Under the pieces are notes generated by a model. That model was not told where the DNA came from and ran no database searches. It worked only from the letters and a program-made list of their open reading frames with translations. Position numbers and translations under genes: made by a program. Shown here one piece after another: positions 16,801-25,377 of a stretch of DNA of 64,000 nt (the first letter of the stretch is position 1; each line of letters starts with the position of its first letter). This stretch comes from Streptomyces sp. KL109B. GTDB lineage: Bacteria; Actinomycetota; Actinomycetes; Streptomycetales; Streptomycetaceae. The stretch lies in NCBI RefSeq assembly GCF_030766935.1, contig NZ_JASERL010000005.1, positions 372,001-436,000 on the forward strand, read 5' to 3'.

Positions 16801-17217
16801 TCAGAGGTCCGCTATCGGGGCCCGCTCCGGATTTCGTACGCCGACGGTGAGATGTTCGCCGACCCGGTGCACCAGCAGCGTCATCTCGTACGCGACCTGA
16901 CCGATGTCGGCCTCGGCGGCGCTGAGCACGCACAGGCAACTGCCGTCGCCCGCCGCGGTGACGAACAGCACCGCGTCATCGAACTCGATCATCGTCTGGC
17001 GCACTCCACCGGCGCCGAAGTGCCGGCCGGATCCCTTGGCGAGGCTGTGCAGTCCCGACGAGACCGCGGCGAGGTGCTCGGCGTCCTCGCGCCGCAGGCC
17101 CGTGCTCGCCCCGGTCACCAGGCCGTCGTTGGACAGGACCAGCGCGTGCCGGACGTGTTCGACGCGCTGTGTCAGGTCGTCCAACAGCCAACCGAGTCCT
17201 TCGTACTGGTGCCCCAT
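16801..17217 (-). CDS. Roadblock/LC7-domain protein (extra conservon-type subunit)
   Basis: This 138-aa protein has the roadblock/LC7 fold, with LDWLLDDL-like helix 1 (here LGWLLDDL), ALVLSNDGL and the late VLFVTAAGDGSCL segment. It closely parallels the conservon roadblock protein at 18894-19364. In conservons this subunit links a sensor kinase to a small GTPase. This copy lies outside the conservon, downstream of cvnD and divergent from an F420/PPOX gene. ATG at 17217 has AGGGGACC upstream. It may compete with or replace the conservon roadblock protein. Confidence 0.85.
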   Translation of the reverse strand: MGHQYEGLGWLLDDLTQRVEHVRHALVLSNDGLVTGASTGLRREDAEHLAAVSSGLHSLAKGSGRHFGAGGVRQTMIEFDDAVLFVTAAGDGSCLCVLSAAEADIGQVAYEMTLLVHRVGEHLTVGVRNPERAPIADL

Positions 17218-17337
17218 GGTCCCCTGTTCCCCGCTTCCCTGTGGCTCCCCGCCCCGGAGGGGATTCGCTCCCCTGCCCGGAGGATCTGACTCGCAAGCCT
17301 TCCCCACGGTCGGCGTCCGGGCAAGGAGGATGGGGAC

Positions 17338-17766
17338 ATGGCACACAAGATGACCGATGAACAATGGAAGGCCTTCGTCTCCGAGGGCACTCACACCGGC
17401 AAGTTGTCGACGGTGCGGGCCGACGGAAGCCCGCACGTCGCGCCCGTCTGGTTCGTCGTCGACGGCGACGACATCCTGTTCAACACCGGCAAGGACACGG
17501 TGAAAGGCCGCAATCTGGCCCGGGACGGACGGGTGGCGCTCTGCGTCGACGACGAGCGGCCGCCGTTCTCGTTCGTGTCGATCCAGGGCCGCGCCGAACT
17601 GAGCGAGGACCCCGAGGAGTTGCTGGATTCGGCCACCCGGATCGGCGCCCGGTACATGGGCGCGGACCGCGCCGAGGAGTTCGGCCGGCGCAACGGCGTG
17701 CCGGGGGAACTCGTCGTCCGGGTACGGGTCGAGAAGGTCGTGGCGCTCGGCGACGTCGCCGACTGA
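17338..17766 (+). CDS. PPOX-class F420-dependent oxidoreductase
   Basis: This is a 142-aa split-barrel flavin/F420-binding protein. The segments GKLSTVRADGSPHVAPVWF and NTGKDTVKGRNLARD match the F420-binding PPOX family of actinobacteria. Such enzymes reduce quinones, nitro compounds or other small molecules with F420H2. AAGGAGGA, a near-perfect ribosome site, precedes the ATG. It is monocistronic and divergent from the extra roadblock gene. A 90-bp 18-mer repeat follows its stop. Confidence 0.85.
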   Translation: MAHKMTDEQWKAFVSEGTHTGKLSTVRADGSPHVAPVWFVVDGDDILFNTGKDTVKGRNLARDGRVALCVDDERPPFSFVSIQGRAELSEDPEELLDSATRIGARYMGADRAEEFGRRNGVPGELVVRVRVEKVVALGDVAD

Positions 17767-17779
17767 GCCCGCCGCCGCA

Positions 17780-17869
17780 GGCACACCGGCCACCTCGGGC
17801 GCACCCGCCGCCTCGGGGACACCGGCCGCCTCGGGTGCACCGACCACCTCGGTCGCACCGGCCGCCTCG
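17780..17869. repeat. 18-bp tandem repeat, five copies
   Basis: Five imperfect 18-bp units of the pattern ggNNcaccggccNcctcg lie between the stops of the convergent F420/PPOX gene and the conservon GTPase gene. The minus-strand reading is a repetitive Ala-Gly-Val-Pro frame without a ribosome site, so I treat it as non-coding. Confidence 0.85.
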
Positions 17870-17873
17870 TGCC

Positions 17874-18500
17874 TCAGCGCACCGAGTCGAGCAGCCGGGC
17901 GGAGTGCATCCGCCCGGCGTACTCGACCAGCCTGATCAGCACCTCCTTCCCCGAGTCGCGGTCACGCGCGTCGCACAGCACCACGGGGGTGCCGTGGTCG
18001 AGGTCGAGGGCCCGCGCCACCTCTTGTGCACCGAACGCCCTGCTCCCCGCGAAGCAGTTCACCGCCACGACGAACGGGATGTGCCGGTGCTCGAAGTAGT
18101 CCACGGCGGGGAAGCAGTCCTCCAGCCGTCTGGTGTCCGCGAGGACGACGGCGCCGAGGGAGCCCTGGGTGAGTTCGTCCCACAGGAACCAGAACCGGTC
18201 CTGGCCCGGTGTGCCGAACAGGTAGAGCGACAGGCCCGCCCTGATGGTGATGCGGCCGAAGTCCATGGCGACGGTCGTGGTGGTCTTGCGCTCGACCGCC
18301 GCGATGTCGTCCACGTACTGGCCCCGTTCACTCAGGCGTTCCTCGGTGCGCAGCGGCCTGATCTCGCTGACGGCGCCGACCAGGGTGGTCTTGCCGACGC
18401 CGAATCCGCCGGCGACCAGTATCTTCAGGGCCAGATCGGCGTCGGCCCCGACACCCGCGCTGCCAGGGTCCGCCGTGGTGTCAGAGTGCTCTGAGCCCAT
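17874..18500 (-). CDS. Conservon small GTPase (CvnD-type)
   Basis: This is a 208-aa Ras-like GTPase of the bacterial conservon group. The P-loop is GGFGVGKT (31-38), switch/G3 is LFGTPGQDRF, and VAVNCF stands at the usual NKxD position in place of Asn-Lys-x-Asp, as is common in this group. It acts with the membrane sensor and roadblock proteins as a G-protein-like relay. Its start lies inside the DUF742 gene (20-bp overlap), so the operon is tightly coupled. It is the last gene of the conservon; the usual P450 (cvnE) is absent. Confidence 0.92.
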   Translation of the reverse strand: MGSEHSDTTADPGSAGVGADADLALKILVAGGFGVGKTTLVGAVSEIRPLRTEERLSERGQYVDDIAAVERKTTTTVAMDFGRITIRAGLSLYLFGTPGQDRFWFLWDELTQGSLGAVVLADTRRLEDCFPAVDYFEHRHIPFVVAVNCFAGSRAFGAQEVARALDLDHGTPVVLCDARDRDSGKEVLIRLVEYAGRMHSARLLDSVR

Positions 18501-18876
18501 CGATGACCTCCCTCAGGATCTTCTCGTCGGGTAGCTGTGCGGGCGGCACCGGCCTGCTGACCTTGACGCAGCCCAGTTCGAGCAGGTCGCCGAGGAGCAC
18601 CCGGACCACCCCCACCGGCACATCGGCCCCCGCGGCGAGTTCGGCGACCGTCTGGGTCTCCGTGCGGCACAGCTCGATGATCGACCGGTGTTCGGGTCCG
18701 AGGGCGGTGTCGTCGTGGGCGCCGGGCGCCGCGCTGTCGAGCGACACGAGGGCGATCAGGTCGAAGCGCGCTCCCTGTGGCCCCGGCGCGGTCCGTCCGC
18801 CGGTCATCGCGTACGGGCGGACCAGGGGCCCTGCCTCTTGGTCGAACCACTGGCTGCCGGGGTCGTTGTCGTTCAT
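18481..18876 (-). CDS. Conservon DUF742 protein (CvnC-type)
   Basis: This 131-aa DUF742 protein has a winged-helix-like pattern (AELAAGADVPVGVVRVLLGDLLELG) typical of the third conservon component. The N-terminus carries the conserved PLVRPYAMTGGRT-like stretch. It is found only with the sensor/roadblock/GTPase genes, between roadblock (17-bp gap) and GTPase (20-bp overlap). Its biochemical role is poorly defined. Confidence 0.93.
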   Translation of the reverse strand: MNDNDPGSQWFDQEAGPLVRPYAMTGGRTAPGPQGARFDLIALVSLDSAAPGAHDDTALGPEHRSIIELCRTETQTVAELAAGADVPVGVVRVLLGDLLELGCVKVSRPVPPAQLPDEKILREVIDGLRAL

Positions 18877-18893
18877 GTCGCCGACCGCGCCCG

Positions 18894-19364
18894 TCAGCCC
18901 GCGCTGGGCGGCTGCCCGGCGGCTCTCGGGGCCGTGTAGAGGTGCTCGCCGACCCTCCTGACCAGCCGCGCCATTTCGTAGGCGACGAGCCCGATGTCGG
19001 CGGTCACGGTGCTCAGGACGGCGAGGCAGGAGCCGTCGCCCGCGGCCGCCACGAAGAGAAAACCTTCATCCATTTCGACCATCGTCTGACGCACCGCACC
19101 GGTGCCGAAGTGCCGCCCTGTGCCCTTGGCGAGGCTGTTGAAGCCGGAGGCGACGGCGGAGAGATGTTCGGCGTCCTCCCTGAGGAGGTCGCTGGAGGCG
19201 CCGACGGCGAGGCCGTCGTTGGACAGGATCACGGCATGCCGCAGTTGGGGCACTCGCAGCACCAAGTCGTCGAGGAGCCAGTCGAGTTCGCCGGAACCAT
19301 GGGCCTGGGCCTGGGCCTGGGCCGTGGCCGTCCCGGCCCCCGTGGTGCTCGGTTCCTTGATCAT
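18894..19364 (-). CDS. Conservon roadblock/LC7 protein (CvnB-type)
   Basis: This 156-aa roadblock/LC7 protein has LDWLLDDLVLRVPQLRHAVILS at its helix 1 and a later FLFVAAAGDGSCLAV strand. A short AQAQAQAQ low-complexity insert follows residue 13, encoded by a hexanucleotide tract. The start overlaps the sensor-kinase stop by 4 bases. It should bridge sensor kinase and GTPase. Confidence 0.93.
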   Translation of the reverse strand: MIKEPSTTGAGTATAQAQAQAHGSGELDWLLDDLVLRVPQLRHAVILSNDGLAVGASSDLLREDAEHLSAVASGFNSLAKGTGRHFGTGAVRQTMVEMDEGFLFVAAAGDGSCLAVLSTVTADIGLVAYEMARLVRRVGEHLYTAPRAAGQPPSAG

Positions 19365-21889
19365 GCGGAGTCTCCTTCGTCGGTGTCGTGGCCGGGCGGT
19401 CGGCCGCCGCCTCTGGCCCAGCCGTCCCGGAAGGAGGTCATCCGGGTCCGGACCTGTTCGGGGGTGCGCTCGTCCGGTGCGGGCACGCGCGCGGGGGATG
19501 TCGATTCGGCGGGGCGCTGGCGCAGTTGGGGTGCGAGGTTGGCCTGGCGGACGCGGCGCGGCAGGCCGTCGGGGGGCGGGGCCGCGTCGTTCTCGCCGTG
19601 TCCGGTGGGCTCGGGGTTCGGCGCAGTGCGCAGGCGCAGTGCGGTGACGCCCGGCGGGTGCTGGGGCTTCTGGGGCTCCGCCGAGGGGGCGAGCGCCGGG
19701 CGGGGAGTCGGGGCGGGGACGTGTGGGATGTCGTTCATCGGCGCCGCTTCGGGCTCGGGCACACGCGCGTAGCGGCGCTCTTCCTGGGACTGTCGGGGTG
19801 CGTCGTGGGCGCTCGGCCCGACCTCGCCGTCCTTGTGCAGCAAGGGCGTGGGCAGGAGGACGACGGCGGTGGTGCCCCCGTACGGGGATGTACGCAGGTG
19901 CACCTTGATGTCTTGGCGTTTGGCGAGCCTGCTGACCACGAAGAGGCCGAGCCGGTCGCTGTCGAACAGGTCGAGCGCCTCCGAGTGCCCGATGCGCCGG
20001 TTCGCCTCGGCGAGGGTCTCCTTGCCCATGCCGAGTCCGCGGTCCTCGATCTCGATCGCGTACCCGTTGCCGACGGGTTCCCCGCTGATGCGCACCTTGG
20101 TGTGCGGGGGCGAGAACTGGGCTGCGTTCTCGACGAGTTCGGCCACGAGGTGGGTGAGGTCGGCGACGGCGGCGCCCGTCACCTGGGCGGCGGAGAGGTG
20201 ACGCACCTCCACGCGCGCGTAGTCCTCGATCTCTGAGACCGCTGCCCGTACGACGTTCGTCAGCGGGACGGGCATCCGCCAGGCGCGGCCCGGCGCGGCG
20301 CCGGAGAGGATGATCAGGCTCTCCGCGTGGCGGCGCATCCGGGTGGTGAGGTGGTCGAGCCGGAACAGGTCGCCGAGTTCGCTCGGGTCGTCGGCGCGGC
20401 GCTCCATGTTGTCCAGGAGGCCGAGTTGGCGGTGCACGAGGACCTGGCTGCGGCGGGCCAGGTTGACGAAGACCCCGGAGATGCCGCTGGCGAGTTCGGC
20501 GCGCTCCACGGCGGCGTGCAGGGCCGCGCGGTGCACGGTGCCGAGCGCTTCGGAGACCTGCCCCGTCTCGTCCTCGGCGGGTGGCCCCTGGGGCGCTTCG
20601 GCCGCCACATCGATCTCCTCGCCGGCCCGCAACTTGCTCATGGTGTGCGGCAGTTTGCGGTGGGCGATCTCCAGGGCGGTGTTGCGCAGGCCGACCAGTT
20701 CGACGACGAGGCCGCGGCCGATGCGTACGGAGATCACCAGCGAGGCCGTCACCGCGGTGAGCCCGAACACGACGGCCGCTCCCGCCGGGGTGAGCAGTCC
20801 GCGGGTGAGGGGGTCGGCGCGTTCCGCGGCGCCGCGCGCGGCATCCGTCTCGATGGCGCGCAGTCGTTCCCGCACGCTCGCGTACGCCGTGTCCCAGGTG
20901 TCGCTGGACGCCGCGCCGAGGGCCTTCTCGCCCGGCTCCGCGATGAGCGTGCGGTCCTCGACGGCGCGAACGTCTCCGTAGGCGCGGCCTGCCACGAGGC
21001 GCTTCCAGGCGGCTCGTTCGGGGCCGCGCAGATCGGTCGCGGCCGTGTCGAGCAGGTTCCTGCGCGTCTCCACCGCCCCCGTGAACAGCCGCAGCCGCTC
21101 GCCGTCCAGGGACTCGGCCAGGCGGGCGCCCGCGAGCACGGCGTTCTCGCGGCTGAGCATCTCGGTGGAGCGGCCGAATTCGAGAAGTACGCGCGCGTCC
21201 GAGCCGAGTTCGGAGTCCTGGACGCCGGTGAGGGAGCCGCTGACCGCGAAGGCGCTGTCGAGTGTCCGCGTGTACTGCCCGTAGGCGTCGTCCCAGCCGG
21301 TCCTCCGCTCCTGTACGGCCTCGCGCACACTACGTAGACGCTCGACACCGGCCACGAACGAGCCGAGTCGGCCGCTCACGGCGCGCGGGAGGTCCGCCCC
21401 GTCGGCGACGGTGCCGTTCCCGCCGATGCGCAGGGCGGCGACGGCGCGGTCGGTGCTCGCGGCGCGCCTCTTGAGGTCCGCGCTCCGGGCGGCGGTGGGC
21501 TCGGTGGCGCAGGAGACGGCGGCGGTGCGTTCGGCCTGGAGGGCGGCCACCGCCGCGGCGACGGGTTCGCGTACCGAGGCGTCGACCCGCTGCGACTGCC
21601 GTAGCCGCGCGATGTCCTGGGCCGTGCTCACGGTGGCGTAGCCCCACAGGGCGAGCAGCGAGACGACGGGCACCATGAGGAGGCAGATGACCTTCGCCCG
21701 GACCGTGCGCGGGCGCAGCTTCCTGGTCGCCACGCGCGCGGGTGGCGGTCTGCGGGGCTCCGGGTCCACGGTGATGTCCTCGTCGATGTCCTCGTCGGCG
21801 GGCGGCCCCGCGTGCGCACGCCGTCCGCGTGCCGGGGCCGAATGCGGGGGTGCGGGACGGGGGTTGGGAGTTCTACGAGGCGGGGTCAT
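19361..21889 (-). CDS. Conservon sensor histidine-kinase-like protein with NIT domain (CvnA-type)
   Basis: This 842-aa membrane sensor has a Pro/Arg-rich cytoplasmic N-terminus, TM1 at about 64-86 and a large extracytoplasmic nitrate/nitrite-sensing-type helical domain to about 365. TM2 is at about 370-392, then HAMP, a helical region, and a HATPase domain with N-box ELVENAAQF and G-boxes EDRGLGM and DRLGLFV. A long Pro-rich disordered tail follows. As in other conservons no classical phospho-accepting H-box is obvious. ATG at 21889 has GAGGAGG at 2 nt before it. It heads the conservon, just after the MHYT gene. Confidence 0.92.
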   Translation of the reverse strand: MTPPRRTPNPRPAPPHSAPARGRRAHAGPPADEDIDEDITVDPEPRRPPPARVATRKLRPRTVRAKVICLLMVPVVSLLALWGYATVSTAQDIARLRQSQRVDASVREPVAAAVAALQAERTAAVSCATEPTAARSADLKRRAASTDRAVAALRIGGNGTVADGADLPRAVSGRLGSFVAGVERLRSVREAVQERRTGWDDAYGQYTRTLDSAFAVSGSLTGVQDSELGSDARVLLEFGRSTEMLSRENAVLAGARLAESLDGERLRLFTGAVETRRNLLDTAATDLRGPERAAWKRLVAGRAYGDVRAVEDRTLIAEPGEKALGAASSDTWDTAYASVRERLRAIETDAARGAAERADPLTRGLLTPAGAAVVFGLTAVTASLVISVRIGRGLVVELVGLRNTALEIAHRKLPHTMSKLRAGEEIDVAAEAPQGPPAEDETGQVSEALGTVHRAALHAAVERAELASGISGVFVNLARRSQVLVHRQLGLLDNMERRADDPSELGDLFRLDHLTTRMRRHAESLIILSGAAPGRAWRMPVPLTNVVRAAVSEIEDYARVEVRHLSAAQVTGAAVADLTHLVAELVENAAQFSPPHTKVRISGEPVGNGYAIEIEDRGLGMGKETLAEANRRIGHSEALDLFDSDRLGLFVVSRLAKRQDIKVHLRTSPYGGTTAVVLLPTPLLHKDGEVGPSAHDAPRQSQEERRYARVPEPEAAPMNDIPHVPAPTPRPALAPSAEPQKPQHPPGVTALRLRTAPNPEPTGHGENDAAPPPDGLPRRVRQANLAPQLRQRPAESTSPARVPAPDERTPEQVRTRMTSFRDGWARGGGRPPGHDTDEGDSA

Positions 21890-21917
21890 GGCCTCCTCGA
21901 TCAGGGTCGGATCAGGA

Positions 21918-22691
21918 TCAGGGGGTGAGGTGCTCCAGCGGTTGCCGGGCGGACCTGGCTGCCTCCTTCTCGTCCGCGCTCGGGGACAGGGCGACGAACG
22001 CCGAGGTCAGGAACAGGTAGGAGCCGAGTCCCACGGCCAGCGGGAAGATGAACTGCATCGTCGTGGCCCCCGGGAGCTGCGCCGTGGACGGGGTCACGCG
22101 CACGGTCACGGCCAGCATCCCGGTGTAGTGCATGCTGCTCACGGCGCCGCCCATGACGAGGGACGCGACCGCGACGGCGGCGGGCGACTTGATGTTGAGG
22201 GCAGCCCACAGCGCGGCGGTGGCCGCGACGACGGCGATCACCACGGAGAGGGCGACCAGCAGCGGGTCGTAACCGACCGCACCGTGCAGGCGCAGCGCCG
22301 CCATCCCGAGGTAGTGCATGCTGGCCACGCCGATCCCCGTGGTGAGGCCGCCCAGGACCAGGGCACGCCCGCGCTCGCCGTGGTGGCCGACCGCGAAGAC
22401 ACCGACGCCGACGACGACCACCGCGACGACCAGGCTGAGCAGGGTCAGCGGAACGTTGTAGCGGATCTCGGTGCCGGTGACGCCGAAGCCGAGCATCGCC
22501 ACGAAGTGCATGGTCCAGATGCCGGTGCCGATGGCGGAGGCCGCGGTGAGCAGCCAGTTGCGCCTGGTGTTCCCCGTGGCGTTCAGGGCACGCACGGTGC
22601 AGCGCAGCCCGAGTGCCGCGCCGATGCAGGCCATCGCGTACGACAGCACGGGGGTAAGCCAGCCGAAGGCGGCGTGGTCCAGGTGTCCCAT
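21918..22691 (-). CDS. MHYT-domain integral membrane sensor
   Basis: This 257-aa protein has seven predicted membrane helices with three MHYT-type signatures, WTMHFVAML, ASMHYLGMA and SSMHYTGML. They are proposed to bind copper and sense diatomic gases or redox at the outer membrane face. It has no fused output domain, unlike many MHYT proteins. It lies 28 bases upstream of the conservon sensor on the same strand, so it may feed that signalling module (inference). Confidence 0.92.
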   Translation of the reverse strand: MGHLDHAAFGWLTPVLSYAMACIGAALGLRCTVRALNATGNTRRNWLLTAASAIGTGIWTMHFVAMLGFGVTGTEIRYNVPLTLLSLVVAVVVVGVGVFAVGHHGERGRALVLGGLTTGIGVASMHYLGMAALRLHGAVGYDPLLVALSVVIAVVAATAALWAALNIKSPAAVAVASLVMGGAVSSMHYTGMLAVTVRVTPSTAQLPGATTMQFIFPLAVGLGSYLFLTSAFVALSPSADEKEAARSARQPLEHLTP

Positions 22692-22932
22692 GGGTCAGGG
22701 ACCGTATGCCGGTGAGGGCGCGCACCAGGGGCGCAGTTCGAAAGGTTTTGGAATACGACAGAGATGCGGTGGGGAACGATCGCGGGAGAGTCGAACGTGT
22801 GCACCGCACGTGCATGCGATGTCCTCGGCGAAGAACGGGACCTTTCGATCCTTCTCCCCCTCCCCGTCCCCCACACGTGTCACGGCGCCGGCCTGCGCGC
22901 CGCTGTCAGTGCGCTGCGCAATCATGGAGCAC

Positions 22933-23532
22933 ATGAGCGATGACGCCACGCGTGTGCAGGAGTTCTTCACGGCCAGGGCCGCCACTTGGGACACCCGTTT
23001 CCCCGACGACGGGCCCGTCTACGCGGCCGCGGTCGACGCGTTGGGGCTGCGCCCCGGTGACCGCGTGCTCGACGCCGGATGCGGCACGGGCCGGGCGCTG
23101 CCGCCGCTGCGTGCGGCCGTGGGCCCCTCCGGCGTGGTCCTGGGCGCCGATCTGACACCGGCGATGCTGGCGCAGGCGGTGCGGGCGGGCAGAGACGCCG
23201 AAGGGCAGTTGCTGCTGGCGGACGTGGGCCGGCTGCCGCTGCGCGCGGGCGCGCTGGACGCGGTGTTCGGCGCGGGGCTCGTCTCGCATCTGCCGCAACC
23301 GTCGCGGAATCTGAGCGAGTTGGCGCGCGTGGTGCGCCCCGGCGGCCTGCTCGCCCTGTTCCACCCCATCGGCCGCGCCGCCCTCGCCGCCCGCCACGGC
23401 CGCTCCCTCACCCCTGACGACCTGCGCGCCGAGCCCAACCTCCGCCCGCTGCTCGCCGGTTCCGGCTGGCGCCTGACGTCGTACGTCGACGAGGACGAGC
23501 GGTTCTTGGCGCTGGCGGAGCGGGAGGACTGA
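22933..23532 (+). CDS. Class I SAM-dependent methyltransferase
   Basis: This is a 199-aa UbiE-like methyltransferase. Motif I is VLDAGCGTGRALPPL, followed by LGADLTPAML, a LLLADVGRLPL acidic block and LARVVRPGGLLALFHP. There are two possible starts. ATG at 22933 has GGAG very close upstream; ATG at 22924 would add three residues (MEH). The substrate is unknown. It stands alone after a 241-base gap from the divergent MHYT gene. Confidence 0.85.
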   Translation: MSDDATRVQEFFTARAATWDTRFPDDGPVYAAAVDALGLRPGDRVLDAGCGTGRALPPLRAAVGPSGVVLGADLTPAMLAQAVRAGRDAEGQLLLADVGRLPLRAGALDAVFGAGLVSHLPQPSRNLSELARVVRPGGLLALFHPIGRAALAARHGRSLTPDDLRAEPNLRPLLAGSGWRLTSYVDEDERFLALAERED

Positions 23533-23663
23533 GACGGGAGGACCGAGAGCCGTGCCGCCGGTCTGCCTCCACGCGCGGGACCCGCTCCCCGCCCGGCTCT
23601 GCCACCATGCCTGTAACTCCACGACATGCGTGAGCAGTTATAGGCAGGGGGACGGTGGCGGCC

Positions 23664-23966
23664 ATGATCGACCGAGTCCGCAAGGCGTGGAAGACGTGGC
23701 GCGAGCAGGTCGCGCGACGCCAGAGCGGAGCGCCGGGCAAGAGTGGGCGTGCACACAATCTCTTCGACGCGGCGGCCTCCTACGTAGTGGCGTGCGTCGA
23801 GGACGACCAGGAGCGCGCCGACGAGGCGGCGGGCTGGGTCGAGCCGAGCGCGCTGGTCTTCGGGGTCAACGAGCTGGCCTGCAGGGCGGTCATCGCCCTC
23901 GCGCGGGAGCGCGACGAGCCGCCCAGGACCGTCGCGCGCACCCTCCTCGGGCTCCCCGTCGGCTGA
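23664..23966 (+). CDS. Small conserved-looking protein of unknown function
   Basis: This is a 100-aa protein with a basic N-terminus (RVRKAWKTWREQVARRQ), then an acidic helical part and an LLGLPVG end. I do not recognise a family. An in-frame GTG at 23655 sits nearer the AGGGGGA ribosome site, so the start could be nine bases earlier. No membrane segment is present. Confidence 0.65.
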   Translation: MIDRVRKAWKTWREQVARRQSGAPGKSGRAHNLFDAAASYVVACVEDDQERADEAAGWVEPSALVFGVNELACRAVIALARERDEPPRTVARTLLGLPVG

Positions 23967-24067
23967 CACACGAGCGCGAGGCACACACCGCGCACACGGG
24001 ATGTCGACATGCCGTTCACGCCAGGACTACAGAAGCTCAACTGCCGCTGATTTTCCTGGTCATCGTC

Positions 24068-24083
24068 TACAGACCCCCCTGTA
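24068..24083. promoter_or_regulatory. 16-bp inverted repeat upstream of 24144 gene
   Basis: TACAG-ACCCCC-CTGTA is a perfect 5-bp-arm dyad about 60 bases before the start of the next gene, at a plausible promoter or operator position. The regulator is unknown. Confidence 0.3.
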
Positions 24084-24143
24084 CGCCGCCAGCGGGCACT
24101 GGCTAAGGTCTCGCCGGTGGAACGAAGTTCAGGGGAGGCCGGC

Positions 24144-24983
24144 ATGACCGGAACGGACGAAGCGGCGGTCGAGGGGGACGACGCGCTGTACGTGCTGACG
24201 GCGGTGTTGCTGACCCCCGCGAAGTTCCCGAGCGTGCTCGGTGACGACTACCCGGAGGCCTGCGCGGCCCTGGGGCTCGCGCCGCTGGCCGAGGGGTACG
24301 GCCTGGTGCTCGGGCAGGACGCGCAGGGCGCGCGCTGGACCGTCGTGGTCGACGACGTGTCGCTGGTCGCCGTCGCCATCGCGTCGTGGGACTGCGGCAT
24401 GGAGTACGACCTCTCGCCCGACGAGAACAGCATGGTCGCCGCGCTGCCCGGCTGGCCGCTCGCGCTCGCCGTGTCCGCGCCGGGCGTCCCCGAGCCGCAC
24501 GATCCCGAGCCCGACCCCGAGTACGACGACCAGGCACCGCTGACGCCGCCCGACACGGAGACGTGGGGCCCGGCCCAGCGCCGCCTCGGGGCGGACGAGA
24601 TAGCGCTTCAGTGGGCCGTGTGGCGGGAGCAGCTCGACGACTCCCAGTTCGCCACGGAGTCGGACGCCGAGGCGCCTCAGGAGGGCGACGACGCGGAGGC
24701 GGGGCCGACCGGTTCGCACGCGGGCATCCGCCGGGTCCTCACGGAGGTGCGCGGCTACGTGGACGCGCCGCCGCCCCTGGGCCGTGTGCGCTCCGCGTTC
24801 GCCTCCGGTGACTCCCGGACGCTGCGCGCCGACGGGCCGGGCTGGTCCATGGTGGCGCGGACCGACGACATCGCGTTCGTCCTGCTCGACGAGGAGCCGG
24901 GCGAGGTGCTGCCGGTCGGCCGCGGCCGGGAGCTGCCGGGCCTGCTCGAAGCGCTCGACAAGATGGCCGTACGCCCTACGTGA
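24144..24983 (+). CDS. Hypothetical acidic protein
   Basis: This 279-aa protein is strongly acidic, with no membrane segment or signal peptide. The N-terminal half (ALYVLTAVLLTP...) and the late segment WSMVARTDDIAFVLLDEEPGEVLPV look like globular alpha/beta pieces linked by Asp/Glu/Pro-rich sequence. I do not recognise the family. ATG at 24144 is preferred to GTG at 24117 because CAGGGGAGG lies ideally upstream. Confidence 0.75.
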   Translation: MTGTDEAAVEGDDALYVLTAVLLTPAKFPSVLGDDYPEACAALGLAPLAEGYGLVLGQDAQGARWTVVVDDVSLVAVAIASWDCGMEYDLSPDENSMVAALPGWPLALAVSAPGVPEPHDPEPDPEYDDQAPLTPPDTETWGPAQRRLGADEIALQWAVWREQLDDSQFATESDAEAPQEGDDAEAGPTGSHAGIRRVLTEVRGYVDAPPPLGRVRSAFASGDSRTLRADGPGWSMVARTDDIAFVLLDEEPGEVLPVGRGRELPGLLEALDKMAVRPT

Positions 24984-25043
24984 ACCGCCGGGGCCGCACG
25001 GGACGTTCGCATCCCATGGGGCCCCGCCCGTCATGGCGGCCCC

Positions 25044-25226
25044 TCAGCGCCTCAGTTCCTTGCGCGAGACGCGGCGCAGCCTGCGCCGCTGGGAGGGGTC
25101 GAGCATCAGGTACGCCGCGGTGGGCGCGCCCAGCACGATGAGCAGGGCCGCCCACCAGGGCAGCCAGATCAGCAGGATGATGCCGACCGCCACGCCTCCG
25201 GCGGCGACCTTCGCGTTCTTCGACAT
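25044..25226 (-). CDS. Small membrane protein
   Basis: This is a 60-aa protein with a single hydrophobic hairpin or long helix (about residues 9-45), flanked by a short polar N-terminus and a very basic tail (QRRRLRRVSRKELRR). AAGGAGG upstream of the ATG is a strong ribosome site, which supports it as a real gene. Function unknown; similar tiny actinobacterial membrane proteins are common. Confidence 0.8.
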   Translation of the reverse strand: MSKNAKVAAGGVAVGIILLIWLPWWAALLIVLGAPTAAYLMLDPSQRRRLRRVSRKELRR

Positions 25227-25377
25227 GTGTGTGGCCTCCTTAGGGGGCGGCTCGCCCGCGCCTGAGTGGATCGAGCCCGTCCTCTACTGTGAAGAACGGG
25301 CCCGTGTCGCCCGCGGTTCCGGCGGGCGACCCTGATACATCCCTGATTCCGTGCCCCCGCGCACGGCTCGGGCGGCC

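Noticed and set aside
17364..18494. Plus-strand frame running from the F420/PPOX gene into the conservon
   Set aside because: It is an out-of-frame shadow through the 18-bp repeat and antisense to the GTPase.
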